A DNA stretch of 64,000 nt. It comes from Adiantum capillus-veneris. Its lineage: Eukaryota > Streptophyta > Polypodiopsida > Polypodiales > Pteridaceae. The stretch covers positions 53,217,905 to 53,281,904 of the forward strand of contig CM043962.1 in assembly GCA_014529385.2 (NCBI GenBank), read 5' to 3'. Under the pieces are notes generated by a model that ran no database searches, had not been told where the DNA came from, and was given only the letters and a program-made list of their open reading frames with translations. The stretch's first letter is position 1; each line of letters begins with the position of its first letter. The translations under genes were made by a program, and so were the position numbers. Of this stretch, positions 1 through 10,299 are shown in pieces.

Positions 1-21
1 AACAAGTAAACAAAAAGGTAC

Positions 22-972
22 TTGTCTGGGCCCCACAACCTGGATCTAGTGTGTAGTCGCTTTATAGAAATCTTTAGTGAACCTGCGACTAGTGAAGTTA
101 ACGAAGGTGAGGGAGAGGTAGATTCGCCTTTGGTATATCAGGGGGAGCCTATACTCCCCAAGAGTGTCCACATTGATATCATGCCTCCTGCTTTCATAAA
201 AGACCCTGCAAAGCAATCATCCCCCAAAGTTCTACTACCCGATGGTAGGAGTCTTGCGGAGGTGCAAGAAGTTGAGTGCTATATGCAAGCGGCTAGGGAG
301 AGGGAAATGGAGAGTTTCCTAGAACAACACCGAGCCATGAAGGGAAAGACCCTTGGGAAAATAGGCATAGCAATCGAGCGATTGAGTGCTCCTGAGTTAG
401 TAGGCAATGTGGATCAAATTGTGGGGAACAACGATGCTTCCACCTCAAGGGAAACCTCTAGTACGCCGGGCCTAGAAGGGTTATTTCTCAACAAAAATTG
501 GGAATATGACCTAAAACTTGAAACCTTGACTGACCTATACACGAGTTACACATATCATATAGGTTGGTTAGAAGTTGTACAATCTACTTCTAGAGCCACA
601 ATTCTAGAGGAGCAACAACAAATGGTCTGCAATGTCATCCATAGCAACATCCAATCGGAGAGGCAAAACCAAGGAATTAACATTCCTTCAACGGGCCTTA
701 TAAGATTCTTGGATACGGGCAAGGTTAGACAACCGACAGTACCACAGATGGAAACTCCTTCAGTGAGTCCAATGGACCCTTCATATATTGTGTCGCATGG
801 AGTTTTGGTACAGTCTGAACCCACAAGTAGTAGTTTTACTTTTCCAAATCTAGCTCATCCGTCTCTCGAAGACACTAAGGCTACGATACCTACTCCGCTG
901 ATGAGTACAAAAAGTACACCTTGGACTTCATTTGTTAGCACTGCACTGCTACCTAGTAGCACAATGTGTTAA
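22..972 (+). pseudogene. 5' part of an unidentified ORF split by Copia-1
   Basis: An open frame follows a stop at 7-9 and has its first ATG at 181. I do not recognise the product. The protein is acidic to neutral, rich in Ser, Thr and Pro towards its end, and has a Glu-rich helical-looking stretch near codons 85-110. The reading frame runs into the Copia-1 LTR at 967 and stops four bases later. The sequence after the insertion (from 6616) repeats the 5-bp target CAATG and continues in the same phase with similar Pro/Met-rich composition, so the two parts were one frame before insertion. It may be the gag-like ORF of an older retroelement or a non-transposon gene. No zinc knuckle or other diagnostic motif is visible. 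Confidence 0.45.
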
Positions 973-1206
973 GTATGGAGCCTGATTTACCCTTGTAATT
1001 TTCTGTGGTAAAAGCGCACATTTGTAAGGCCCCCATTATGAGGAGAAGCCATCGTGCGTGAAGGAAAATCACTCACCGGAAACCAAAATTTTCACGGACA
1101 AGAATCAGGGGCAACTTTAAAGGCCTCGGGGGCGGAGGCCCCCGAGACTTTTTTTTCGCCGGAATATTATGGCCGGACGGCGATCGGAAAGTGGTCGGAA
1201 AACAAC

Positions 1207-1335
1207 CGGTCGGTTGGCCGGTGGCCGGTGGTCAATGGCCAATGGCCGGTGGTCGGAAGTCAATGGCCGGTGGCCGGTGGTCGGAAGTCAATGGCCGGTG
1301 GCCGGTGGCCGAATTCAATGGCCGGTGGCCGAATT
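1207..1335 (+). repeat. GGCCGGT minisatellite in the Copia-1 LTR
   Basis: Imperfect tandem units of roughly 30 bp, built on GGCCGGTGGCC followed by GGAAGTCAAT or GAATTCAAT. The block lies in the U3 part, upstream of the TATA box. It is repeated in the 3' LTR (about 6047-6175), where two of the four LTR differences fall. It is likely part of the promoter/enhancer region, by analogy with repeated U3 motifs in other plant Copia elements. Confidence 0.75.
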
Positions 1336-1460
1336 CAAAAGCGGACTTGTCTTCTCAAGGGCGGCCACACATGGGCGGATTGGAGGGTCCGATTTGGACT
1401 TATTCGCACAAGGGCGGCTACACATGGCTGTCTCTCATAAGAGAGGGCAGCCCTTTTGGC

Positions 1461-1470
1461 CTATAAAAGG
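1461..1470 (+). promoter_or_regulatory. TATA box of the Copia-1 5' LTR
   Basis: CTATAAAAGG lies about 495 bp into the LTR, downstream of the GC-rich U3 repeats. Transcription would be expected to start roughly 30 bp downstream, defining the U3/R boundary. The identical box is at 6301-6310 in the 3' LTR. Confidence 0.7.
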
Positions 1471-1775
1471 AGGCCATTTCTACACACATTTCATAGTGTG
1501 AAGTTGATGCAACAAGGTGAGTGTGAGGTGGTGAGAGTGAAGCAAGGCGGGAGCTCCATTAAGGGTATAATCCCTTTGTAAACTACTTCTTGTTTTGAAG
1601 TACCAAAGCCATTGAGTGGCTGCTTTCCCGTGGACGTAGCCCACATTGGGTGAACCACGTATATCGTGTGTACTCTCTCTCTCTCTACACTATAATCTCG
1701 TGTATATAAATTTGTCTCTCTCCATTAAGTAATCTACTCAATTATCTATTTAGCTACGTCTTATTTCCTAACAAC

Positions 1776-1787
1776 TGGTATCAGAGC
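1776..1787 (+). other. Copia-1 primer-binding site (initiator Met tRNA)
   Basis: TGGTATCAGAGC lies two bases after the end of the 5' LTR. It is the standard complement to the 3' end of plant initiator Met tRNA used by Copia elements to prime minus-strand DNA synthesis. Confidence 0.95.
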
Positions 1788-1846
1788 AAGGTTTGCTCGT
1801 AGCTAAATTATCTCAAGGAAAGGATTCCTTGAATTGAGTGGGAGTT

Positions 1847-4800
1847 ATGGCGGAGGAGGGGAAGCTCAAGATTGAGAAGTTCAACGGCAAAAACTACCAA
1901 CATTGGAAGATGCAGATTGAAGACTATCTCTACCAGAAGGACCTCTATTTGCCACTAGGCGGTCTTGCGAAGAAGCCCGCAACAATGGCAGATGAAGCAT
2001 GGATTGTCCTTGATCGAAAGGCACTGGGAACAATCCGGTTAAGCTTGGCGTCAACGGTGGCCTTCAATGTTTCGGAGATGAAGACCACGGAGGACTTGAT
2101 GAAGTCACTTGACGACTTCTACGAGAAACCATCGGCATCCAATAAGGTATTTCTTATGAAGCGCTTGTTCAATCTAAAGATGGCAGAGAATGGTTCAGTT
2201 GCAGAACACCTAAATGACTTTAACACAAACATAAGTCAACTTCGATCAGTGAAAATCAATTTCGATGACGAAGTGCGAGCTCTCCTTATACTATCATCTC
2301 TACCGGATAGTTGGGACAGCCTTGTGATGGCTGTAAGTAATTCTATCTCTGGCACAAATACTCTTAAGTTTGATGATGTTGTGGGTGTTCTTCTAAGCGA
2401 GGAAATGCGAAGGAGAAGCACAGGAGAATCATCAAGTGCTGCACTATCAGTGGAAACAAGAGGAAGGCCTAAGGAGAGGTTCAAAAACCAAAAGGGTCGT
2501 GATCGCTCAAGACGGAGCAAATCACGAACAAAGTCAGTTCTTGAATGTTGGAACTGCGGCAAGAAGGGCCACGTCAAGAAGGATTGCTGGTCCAAGAAGA
2601 AGAAGGAGACAGAGTCTCAAGACAACAAGCCAACATCGGAGGCCAATGTGGCAGGTAAAGTAGAGCAAGATGCTCTAATTCTCTCATTAGACAATGTGTC
2701 TAATTCCTGGATAGTAGATTCCGGGGCTTCATTCCATGCGACACCACACAAGCAACATTTCCAAGACTACACCAAAGGTAATTTTGGGTATGTATACTTG
2801 GGAGATGATGAAGCTTGTGAGATTGTCGGCAAAGGTACAGTTTCTATCAAAACTGCTAACGGAAATGAATGGAAGCTGAAAGATGTTAGGCATGTTCCTT
2901 CTCTTCGCAAAAATTTGATCTCTACAGAACAATTGGACGATGAAGGTCACAACATTGCATTCGGAAACAAACGGTGGAAGATCTCAAAGGGATCTTTGGT
3001 GGTTGCCAAGGGTGAAAAAGTCAGTACACTTTACCTGTGTGCTGTTAGCACGCAACCTTCAGCTTGTGCAGCAACTACAGAAGTTGACAGTGCGGTGTGG
3101 CACTACCGACTTGGGCATATGAGTGCCAAAGGAATGAAAATCCTTCAAACAAAGAAGCTTCTACCAAGTTTGAAAGAAGTGGACTTAGAGTTCTGTGAAG
3201 ATTGTGTTTATGGTAAACAAAAGAGGGTAAAATTTCAAAAATCAGGAAATGAAAGAAAAAATAAAAAACTTGAGTTGGTTCATTCTGATGTTTGGGGTCC
3301 TGCAAGTACACCATCACTTGGTGGCTCATTGTACTATGTAACATTCATAGACGATGCGACTAGAAAAACATGGGTTTATGTCATGAAGAATAAATCCGAT
3401 GTATTTTCCATATTTCAAACGTGGAAAGCCTTTGTGGAGAATGAAACAGGTACCAAGGTTAAATGCCTCAGATCCGACAATGGAGGTGAATATTGCAGCC
3501 AAGCTTTTGAAAGCTTTTGTGCTAGCAATGGAATTCGGAGGCAAAGGACAACCCCAAGGACACCTCAACAAAATGGGATTTTGGAAAGGATGAACAGGAC
3601 AATTATGGAACGAGCACGAAGCATGCGGCTACATGCAGGCCTACCGCTTGAACTTTGGGCGGAAGCTGTAAGTACGTCTGTGTACTTAATCAATCGGTCA
3701 CCCTCAACGGCATTGGATGGGGGAGTTCCAGAAGAGGCATGGACAGGTAAACCGGTGAATTATGCATTTCTCAAAGTGTTTGGGTGTGAGGCTTTCATGC
3801 ACATAGATAGAAGCCTAAGATCAAAGTTAGATGCAAAGTCCAAAAAGTGTTTCTTCATTGGCTATGGAGAAGGAGACTTTGGGTATCGCCTATGGAATCC
3901 TGAAGATGGTAAAATCTTAAGGAGTAGGGATGTAATTTTTAATGAACAAAATATGTACAAAGATTACTTGGAAAGAAAACAAACAAAAGAAACAGGTGAT
4001 GAGTACATGGAGCTTGAGGACGGTGAAGACTCAAGGACTGCAAACGGTGACAATGTGCAACAACATCAACCAAATGAGGAGCCTCAATCTATTCCCCGAA
4101 GATCTACAAGAGCAAGTAGACCTCCAGAAAGGTTTGTTCCTTCCTTCAACCATCTCTTGATCTCAGATTCTGGAGAGCCGGAATCATATGAAGAAGCTAT
4201 GCAACATGAATCCAAAGAAGAATGGACGAAGAGCATGCAAGTGGAGATGGACTCACTACATCAGAACCAAACATGGGAGTTGGTTGAGTTGCCTAAAGGT
4301 AAGCGGGCACTTCAAAACAAATGGGTGTACAAGATAAAGGAAGAAGAAGGTGGGAAGAAAAGGTACAAATCTAGGCTTGTGGTAAAAGGTTTTTCTCAAA
4401 AGAAAGGTATTGACTTCAATGAAATATTTTCTCCTGTTGTAAAAATGAACTCAATTAGGCTTGTCTTAAGCCTTGTGGCTGCTCATGATCTAAATCTCGA
4501 GCAAATGGATGTAAATACGGCATTCCCTCACGGTGACTTAGAGGAGGAAATCTACATGCTTCAACCAAAGGGGTATGAAGTAAAAGGTAAGGAGAAAATG
4601 GTTTGCAGATTAAAGAAGAGCTTGTATGGTTTAAAGCAAGCATCAAGACAATGGTACTTGAAGTTTGATCGATGGATGTTGGATCATGGATTCACAAGAT
4701 GCAACTCGGATCACTGCGTCTACACGAAGAATTTGGGAGATGGAAAATTCATCATCCTAATGTTGTATGTTGATGACATGTTGATTGCAAGTGCTAACAT

Positions 4801-5728
4801 GCAGGACATCAAAGACCTAAAAGAGGAGCTGTCCAAATCTTTTTCAATGAAAGATTTAGGTGCTGCAAAGAGGATACTTGGTATGAAAATATCAAGGGAC
4901 AGGACGAAGAAGACAATAAAGCTATCTCAAGAAGATTACATCAAGAAGGTACTAGAAAGGTTTGCAATGCAAAATGCAAAACCAGTTTCTACACCTTTGG
5001 CTGGTCATTTTAAACTAACGAAGGATATGTGTCCAAAGACACAAGAGGAGATAGCCTATATGTCTAAAGTTCCATATGCTGCAGCGGTAGGTTCTCTAAT
5101 GTATGCTATGGTCTGGACAAGGCCAGACATTGCACATGCAGTGGGAGTTGTGAGTAGGTTCATGGACAACCCAGGTAAAGAGCATTGGCAAGCTGTGAAG
5201 TGGATACTTAGGTATCTAAAAGGGACAACAACAAATGCTTTGTATTTTGGAGGAACTGATATTTTTCTAGAAGGGTATGCTGATGCAGATATGGCAGGTG
5301 ACAAAGATACTCGAAGGAGCACTACTGGCTATGTGTTCACGGTTGGAGGCACAGCAGTAAGCTGGGCTTCAAAGCTGCAGAAAGTGGTTTCACTTTCTAC
5401 CACGGAAGCAGAGTATGTAGCAACGACGGAGGCAAGCAAAGAAATTCTGTGGCTTCACAGATTCTTAGAAGAGCTTGGATTCAAACAAGACAATTGTGTC
5501 TTGTACAGTGATAGCCAAAGCGCTATCCATCTTGCGAAGAACTCAGCCTTTCATTCAAGGACAAAGCACATTGAGGTGAGATATCACTTCATACGCACTC
5601 TTTTGGAAGAGGGACAACTAAAGCTAGGAAAGGTGCATACAAGTGAAAATCCTGCAGACATGTTTACAAAGGTGGTCAACAAGGAGAAGTTGAGCTTTTG
5701 CTCATCTTCAATCGGCATTCAAGGATAA
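1847..5728 (+). CDS. Copia-1 gag-pol polyprotein, intact, Tnt1-like
   Basis: Single frame of 1293 codons from the ATG at 1847; an upstream in-frame GTG adds three residues but is an unlikely start. Order seen: UBN2-type gag; CCHC knuckle C-x2-C-x4-H-x4-C at residues 234-247; retropepsin with D-S-G at 291-293; GAG-pre-integrase region; integrase core D481, D544, E580 (D-D-35-E); reverse transcriptase with YVDD at 974-977; RNase H near the C-terminus with a TEAEY motif. Length and order are normal for Copia. The RT and RNase H text closely resembles tobacco Tnt1 as I remember it, suggesting the Tork/Tnt1 group. No stop or frameshift is present. One oddity is TAFPHG where TAFLHG is usual in the RT. 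Function: capsid, processing, reverse transcription and integration of the element. Confidence 0.96.
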   Translation: MAEEGKLKIEKFNGKNYQHWKMQIEDYLYQKDLYLPLGGLAKKPATMADEAWIVLDRKALGTIRLSLASTVAFNVSEMKTTEDLMKSLDDFYEKPSASNKVFLMKRLFNLKMAENGSVAEHLNDFNTNISQLRSVKINFDDEVRALLILSSLPDSWDSLVMAVSNSISGTNTLKFDDVVGVLLSEEMRRRSTGESSSAALSVETRGRPKERFKNQKGRDRSRRSKSRTKSVLECWNCGKKGHVKKDCWSKKKKETESQDNKPTSEANVAGKVEQDALILSLDNVSNSWIVDSGASFHATPHKQHFQDYTKGNFGYVYLGDDEACEIVGKGTVSIKTANGNEWKLKDVRHVPSLRKNLISTEQLDDEGHNIAFGNKRWKISKGSLVVAKGEKVSTLYLCAVSTQPSACAATTEVDSAVWHYRLGHMSAKGMKILQTKKLLPSLKEVDLEFCEDCVYGKQKRVKFQKSGNERKNKKLELVHSDVWGPASTPSLGGSLYYVTFIDDATRKTWVYVMKNKSDVFSIFQTWKAFVENETGTKVKCLRSDNGGEYCSQAFESFCASNGIRRQRTTPRTPQQNGILERMNRTIMERARSMRLHAGLPLELWAEAVSTSVYLINRSPSTALDGGVPEEAWTGKPVNYAFLKVFGCEAFMHIDRSLRSKLDAKSKKCFFIGYGEGDFGYRLWNPEDGKILRSRDVIFNEQNMYKDYLERKQTKETGDEYMELEDGEDSRTANGDNVQQHQPNEEPQSIPRRSTRASRPPERFVPSFNHLLISDSGEPESYEEAMQHESKEEWTKSMQVEMDSLHQNQTWELVELPKGKRALQNKWVYKIKEEEGGKKRYKSRLVVKGFSQKKGIDFNEIFSPVVKMNSIRLVLSLVAAHDLNLEQMDVNTAFPHGDLEEEIYMLQPKGYEVKGKEKMVCRLKKSLYGLKQASRQWYLKFDRWMLDHGFTRCNSDHCVYTKNLGDGKFIILMLYVDDMLIASANMQDIKDLKEELSKSFSMKDLGAAKRILGMKISRDRTKKTIKLSQEDYIKKVLERFAMQNAKPVSTPLAGHFKLTKDMCPKTQEEIAYMSKVPYAAAVGSLMYAMVWTRPDIAHAVGVVSRFMDNPGKEHWQAVKWILRYLKGTTTNALYFGGTDIFLEGYADADMAGDKDTRRSTTGYVFTVGGTAVSWASKLQKVVSLSTTEAEYVATTEASKEILWLHRFLEELGFKQDNCVLYSDSQSAIHLAKNSAFHSRTKHIEVRYHFIRTLLEEGQLKLGKVHTSENPADMFTKVVNKEKLSFCSSSIGIQG

Positions 5729-5777
5729 AAAGCCAGAATGGAAAGCAATCACAGGTTTGGTTTGGAGATCAGTCTCC

Positions 5778-5788
5778 AAGTGGGAGAT
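5778..5788 (+). other. Copia-1 polypurine tract
   Basis: AAGTGGGAGAT directly abuts the 3' LTR and fits the usual primer site for plus-strand DNA synthesis. Confidence 0.8.
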
Positions 5789-6615
5789 TGTTAAGTATGG
5801 AGCCTGATTTACCCTTGTAATTTTCTGTGGTAAAAGCGCACATTTGTAAGGCCCCCATTATGAGGAGAAGCCATCGTGCGTGAAGGAAAATCACTCACCG
5901 GAAACCAAAATTTTCACGGACAAGAATCAGGGGCAACTTTAAAGGCCTCGGGGGCAGAGGCCCCCGAGACTTTTTTTTCGCCGGAATATTCCTTTTCGCC
6001 GGAATATTATGGCCGGACGGCGATCGGAAAGTGGTCGGAAAACAACCGGTCGGTTGGCCGGTGGCCGGTGGTCAATGGCCAATGGCCGGTGGTCGGAAGT
6101 CAATGGCCGGTGGCCGGTGGTCGGAAGTCAATGGCTGGTGGCCGGTGGCCGAATTCAATGGCCGGTGGTCGAATTCAAAAGCGGACTTGTCTTCTCAAGG
6201 GCGGCCACACATGGGCGGATTGGAGGGTCCGATTTGGACTTATTCACACAAGGGCGGCTACACATGGCTGTCTCTCATAAGAGAGGGCAGCCCTTTTGGC
6301 CTATAAAAGGAGGCCATTTCTACACACATTTCATAGTGTGAAGTTGATGCAACAAGGTGAGTGTGAGGTGGTGAGAGTGAAGCAAGGCGGGAGCTCCATT
6401 AAGGGTATAATCCCTTTGTAAACTACTTCTTGTTTTGAAGTACCAAAGCCATTGAGTGGCTGCTTTCCCGTGGACGTAGCCCACATTGGGTGAACCACGT
6501 ATATCGTGTGTACTCTCTCTCTCTCTCTACACTATAATCTCGTGTATATAAATTTGTCTCTCTCCATTAAGTAATCTACTCAATTATCTATTTAGCTACG
6601 TCTTATTTCCTAACA
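5789..6615 (+). repeat. Copia-1 3' LTR (827 bp)
   Basis: Near-identical to 967-1773. It is 20 bp longer, from an 18-bp tandem duplication of the TTCGCCGGAATATT region near 5987-6008 and one extra CT unit pair near 6520. The four substitutions are all C/T or G/A. It is followed by the target duplication CAATG. Confidence 0.96.
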
Positions 6616-6950
6616 CAATGCCCCCAACAATACCTACAGGTGTGCATCAAGCCTATGTACCTGTCGCACCTCATGTCCACGTAGCTCCCACACCCCCAAT
6701 TATGCCAAGGGTTCACACTCCACAATGGAATTATCAGACCTCTTATTCAAGCGGGGCCATACCATTTAGCAATAACATGTCCTATCTAGCACAGGCTATG
6801 CCTAGGGACACACCTATGAACTTTGGACCACCACATGGTACATCACCATACCACATATGGGACCCGAGGGCCACGCGTATGCCAAGGACAAGGCCAACTC
6901 CCATCCACATGTAGTTCTAGGAGCACCTGGACCTACGGCCACTATACCTG
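6616..6950 (+). pseudogene. 3' part of the ORF split by Copia-1
   Basis: Begins with the second copy of CAATG and stays in phase with the frame ending at 966. It encodes about 98 residues rich in Pro, Met, Thr and His before TAG at 6912-6914. A neighbouring frame continues the same Pro/Ala-rich composition to about 6950, so a small frameshift probably ended an originally longer protein. No family is recognised. Splitting by Copia-1 means this part cannot be translated together with the first half unless the element is removed from the transcript. Confidence 0.4.
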
Positions 6951-7436
6951 CTTAGTTTGGAGATTTGGCAGCATTTGCTCAAAGCATCGGTCGATCTAGT
7001 TTCAGGGGCACGTAGATTTGGGATGTCTCGACTTTTGAAACAATGAGTCTCTAATTTCACTTCTCTAAATAAGAGGGAGTGGAGAGTTTCTCGACTAATC
7101 GAGACCACCCATCCTTGACTCGCAACCCAAGCCAGCCCCCACTTTCCACCCCACACTCACACTTTTTATCTTGTTTTCTAATTACTACCACACTGTTTTA
7201 CATATACAAATAGTGTTCCTTAATTAATTCCAGGCACAAGCTCTTTTATACAACCCATCAAACAATACCAAAACAATTCAAACAAGTCTTAATGAAGACA
7301 ACCTTATAGTTCAACAAAAGTAACTTTTCCAATTTGTCATGAGTTGCCGCTACCCGAGGACTTCCTCTGCCTAATCAAAAGAGCCTTTGCAAAGGATTTA
7401 TTTGCTAACCACAAATTGTGCAACTTCCCCATATCG
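6951..7436. other. Region without recognisable gene
   Basis: AT-rich sequence with stops in all frames. I see no domain, LTR boundary or RNA gene. Confidence 0.4.
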
Positions 7437-7675
7437 CTAACCGCGAGAGGGCAGTCCGCTAACTGCGAGACATCTTGCTAACCAGTAGGAATGCCTCTAC
7501 CCACGAGGCATCTTGCTAACTGCTAGGCATCCAGCTACCCGCGAGGCATCTTGCTAACCGCCAGGCATCCGGCTACCCGCAAGGCATCCCGCTAACTGCG
7601 AGGAACAAAAAGAGAGCCAATAACCTCAACTTAATCTTCGCTAACCGCAGAATCATCTCGCTAGCGTGAGGACCA
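7437..7675. repeat. Degenerate ~20-bp tandem repeat
   Basis: About ten imperfect units of the type GCTAACCGCGAGGCATCTT. Variants include CTACCCGCGAGGCATC and CTAACTGCGAGG. The units are closest between about 7440 and 7605, with two stragglers at 7638 and 7659. No coding role is evident. Confidence 0.65.
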
Positions 7676-7956
7676 AAACATATTCTTTCAACAATTCTTC
7701 TCTTTAACGATTCATCAAACATAATCAACAAATTCTTCATATCAATCAATAACAACTTAATAATTTATTAAGCAATAATAATTCAACAAAAATCAATAAT
7801 TTATTAAAGAGTTCTTTCACTAATTTATGAAAAAATATGCTTGTTTCTTGTGATAGAATCATGTTTCTTGGATGGTTTAAGGGGTTCTCTATGCCTAGCT
7901 TCCTAGGTCAACATGAATATCAATGAAGAATTATAATTTCATCTTACCAGATTAGC

Positions 7957-8138
7957 AACACGTTTGACTACCTCTTGTGGTTGACGTTGGATGGCTTCGG
8001 CTTCTTCCGCAACCAATACTTTCTGTTGAGTAACATTTGGAGTAGTTAATGGATTCCTCTACACCGTTCTTGGAGGTTTCTTGGAGGTGGAGAGACATGA
8101 GCATCCTTCGAGCTTCGAGTCACTTGCTTCGGGGCCAT
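7957..8138 (-). pseudogene. Possible broken first exon of an unknown minus-strand gene
   Basis: Read leftwards, an ATG at 8138 starts with MAPKQVTRSSK and runs about 25 codons before a frameshift near 8060. The next frame continues for about 38 codons in similar hydrophilic, Gln/Glu/Val-rich style to a GTAAGA sequence near 7953 that looks like a splice donor. A good minus-strand TATA box lies about 225 bp upstream. The product is not recognised. It could also be the start of a decayed retrotransposon gag. The combination of promoter, ATG and donor is suggestive only. Confidence 0.25.
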
Positions 8139-8357
8139 CGTATCGCAAAAGAGAAAGGAGAAAGTGAGAAAGAGAACTCAAGAATTTGAGGGCAACATGA
8201 TGATGGTAGAGAAAGAATTTGGAGATGGAGATGGCTTGAAGGTAAGAGATTGAGGGAGAGAGGTTGAGAGAGGGAAGGTAACTCCGACGTCAATGCAAGA
8301 GCGCTTCCGCTTCTAAGAGTGTGTGTCTGTGTCTCCTTAAAAGTGAAGGGAGAGGGG

Positions 8358-8374
8358 TCTTTATATAGGCTCTC
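8358..8374 (-). promoter_or_regulatory. Candidate minus-strand TATA promoter
   Basis: On the minus strand the sequence reads CCTATATAAAGACCCC, followed by a CT/CA-rich leader towards the ATG at 8138. The match to a plant TATA element is strong. Whether it drives anything cannot be told from sequence alone. Confidence 0.35.
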
Positions 8375-8799
8375 AAGGCTAGCTAAGAATAGAGGGAAGC
8401 AAAAAGAGATAAGTTCGTGTACATTCGTGGCTCTTTTTTTTTGCGGACACGAAATCCGATACACGATTTCAAACCTGTAAGAAGAAGCTTGGCTTCCAAG
8501 ACAAGAACTCTAAACTTAACTCCCTCCTCTTTCTTTCCTAAAATACTCCTCCTTTCCTAAAATTTCTCTCTCTTTCTTAAAGGGTTAACTCTTATCATTA
8601 GATACAATCTTGAGGCTTAAGTTTCTCATCAACCTATAGTTTTTCCAAGTGAAAAAAGATCATAATTAATAGTTCCAGAGTTCAATTACCGATCGGATCG
8701 TTCTGTTTGAACGCATTATGACTTAACAAAATGCGAATCTTACATATTTGCAAAGTTAATAAAATATTTTTATTGAAAAATGTTGGGTATATTAAAGAG

Positions 8800-9035
8800 A
8801 CTTGTCCATCAAGGGATATTTGGACAGTGATTATGGAGGCTATGTTGATACATGTAGATCAACGACAAGTTGGATCTACACATTTTTTGGTTCTACTATC
8901 TCTTTGAGATCCATTCTTCAAGATTGTACGTTAATTTCCACTACAGAGGCTGAGTATGTTGCTTTGAGTGAAGCATGCAAAGAAGCTATATGGCTTACTC
9001 TAGCTAGAAACATTAGACTAGAATTGTCGCCATCA
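8800..9035 (+). pseudogene. Copia RNase H fragment
   Basis: About 75 codons match the C-terminal RNase H of Copia polyproteins: a GYLDSDYGG block, an RSTTSW-like block, then STTEAEYVALSEACKEAIWL. The catalytic-region spacing is preserved, but nothing upstream is readable and the frame decays into a GT/AG-rich tract at about 9055. No LTRs can be assigned, so this is a stranded relic unrelated to the full-length elements nearby. Confidence 0.8.
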
Positions 9036-9168
9036 TCATCAATGCTCAAGTTTTCATGGCAGTGTGTATGTGTATGTGTGTGTGTATAGCCATTGGTGTG
9101 GCCACCAACTAAAGAGAGAGAGAGAAATTGGGGTGGCTACTGCATGAGTGGGGGGTTGGTTGTTGGCT

Positions 9169-9276
<108 letters not shown>

Positions 9277-9415
9277 ACATGTACTGTGTGTGTGGCTGGC
9301 AATAGGAGAGAGAGAGAGAGAAAGAGAAAGAGACAGAGGTCGAATGGCAGCTAGAGCTAGGGATGAAATGAGAGGTTGCTATAAGAAATTATCAGGTCAA
9401 CTATTTAATTGGCTT

Positions 9416-9520
<105 letters not shown>

Positions 9521-9615
9521 GACTGACTGTTAAAACGAGCCCATCCACTACGTGTGATTATGGGGATGGGTAGTTGCATGCTACTCACAGAGAAAAAGTG
9601 TGGGCACTACTGAGC

Positions 9616-9620
<5 letters not shown>

Positions 9621-9687
<67 letters not shown>
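9621..9687. repeat. (GA)n microsatellite
   Basis: Pure GA dinucleotides, about 33 units. It is the third long GA tract within 520 bp. Confidence 0.95.
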
Positions 9688-9689
<2 letters not shown>

Positions 9690-10299
9690 CAGCTGTAAAC
9701 CGCAAGAGGACTGTATGCCGGGACTGTATGCCGGCTAGTAGTGAGTGGGAGGCAAGGTAGAGATAGAGAGAGTTTGCATGATTTGTGGGTGCTTGAGGAT
9801 TTGTGGGCGGCTATAATGGCTGTGCCCGCATGGTGAGATACCATGTAGTGGTTGAGAGAGGTCGAGTGTGATACACAAGGGATAGGGGGTTATGCAAAGG
9901 ATAACAAAGCTGAGTGAGGTTGGTGGGGGCTCATTGGTTGGTGCCCACTTGACTGCTGTGCATGATTGACATCACTGATTTGCTCCTGGGGGGTGGAGAA
10001 TATCACACCGCAATGAAAATGGGTAATTTTTGATGGCGCTTCAATGGCTACAAACAACTATTGTCTATCAACTGTAGGCTCTCAATATGAAGCCTTTGGG
10101 CGGTTACAAACAACTTACTACCTATCAAACATTGCTTTTGATGAGGAGTGCTGCGATGCTCCTACTCCTGCTAGATACAGAGGATTGTAGTAGTGGGTGC
10201 CACATGTATCGCAATACAGTATGCACAGAGCAAAGGGTTATTGAAAATAACCATTTTGTAGTTCATTCCTATGGAAATTCTTTGCCTTTAGGATGGTTT
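9690..10299. other. Region without recognisable gene
   Basis: Contains a small direct duplication (GGACTGTATGCCG twice near 9710-9732) and nothing else I can identify. Confidence 0.35.

Larger units (their letters stand above)
967..1773 (+). repeat. Copia-1 5' LTR (807 bp)
   Basis: Starts TGTTAAGTATGG and ends TTCCTAACA. It carries a GC-rich block of imperfect GGCCGGTGGCC repeats at about 1207-1335, a TATA box (CTATAAAAGG) at 1461-1470 and a short CT run near 1673-1686. Small open frames within it come from the repeat block and are not genes. Confidence 0.96.
967..6615 (+). mobile_element. Copia-1: full-length, probably recent Ty1/Copia element
   Basis: A complete element of 5649 bp: LTR, initiator-Met primer site, one uninterrupted gag-pol frame, polypurine tract and LTR. 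It is flanked by the exact 5-bp duplication CAATG (962-966 and 6616-6620). Both LTRs run TG...CA. Aligned by eye they differ by four substitutions, all transitions, plus an 18-bp tandem duplication and one extra CT dinucleotide pair in the 3' copy. About 0.5% divergence with an intact ORF marks it as the youngest element in the window and potentially mobile. It sits inside the open frame of 22-972 and 6618-6914. Confidence 0.97.

Noticed and set aside
1054-1501. Overlapping open frames of 91-134 codons in both Copia-1 LTRs
   Set aside because: They come from the GGCCGGT repeats of the LTR, occur in three frames at once and carry no domain.
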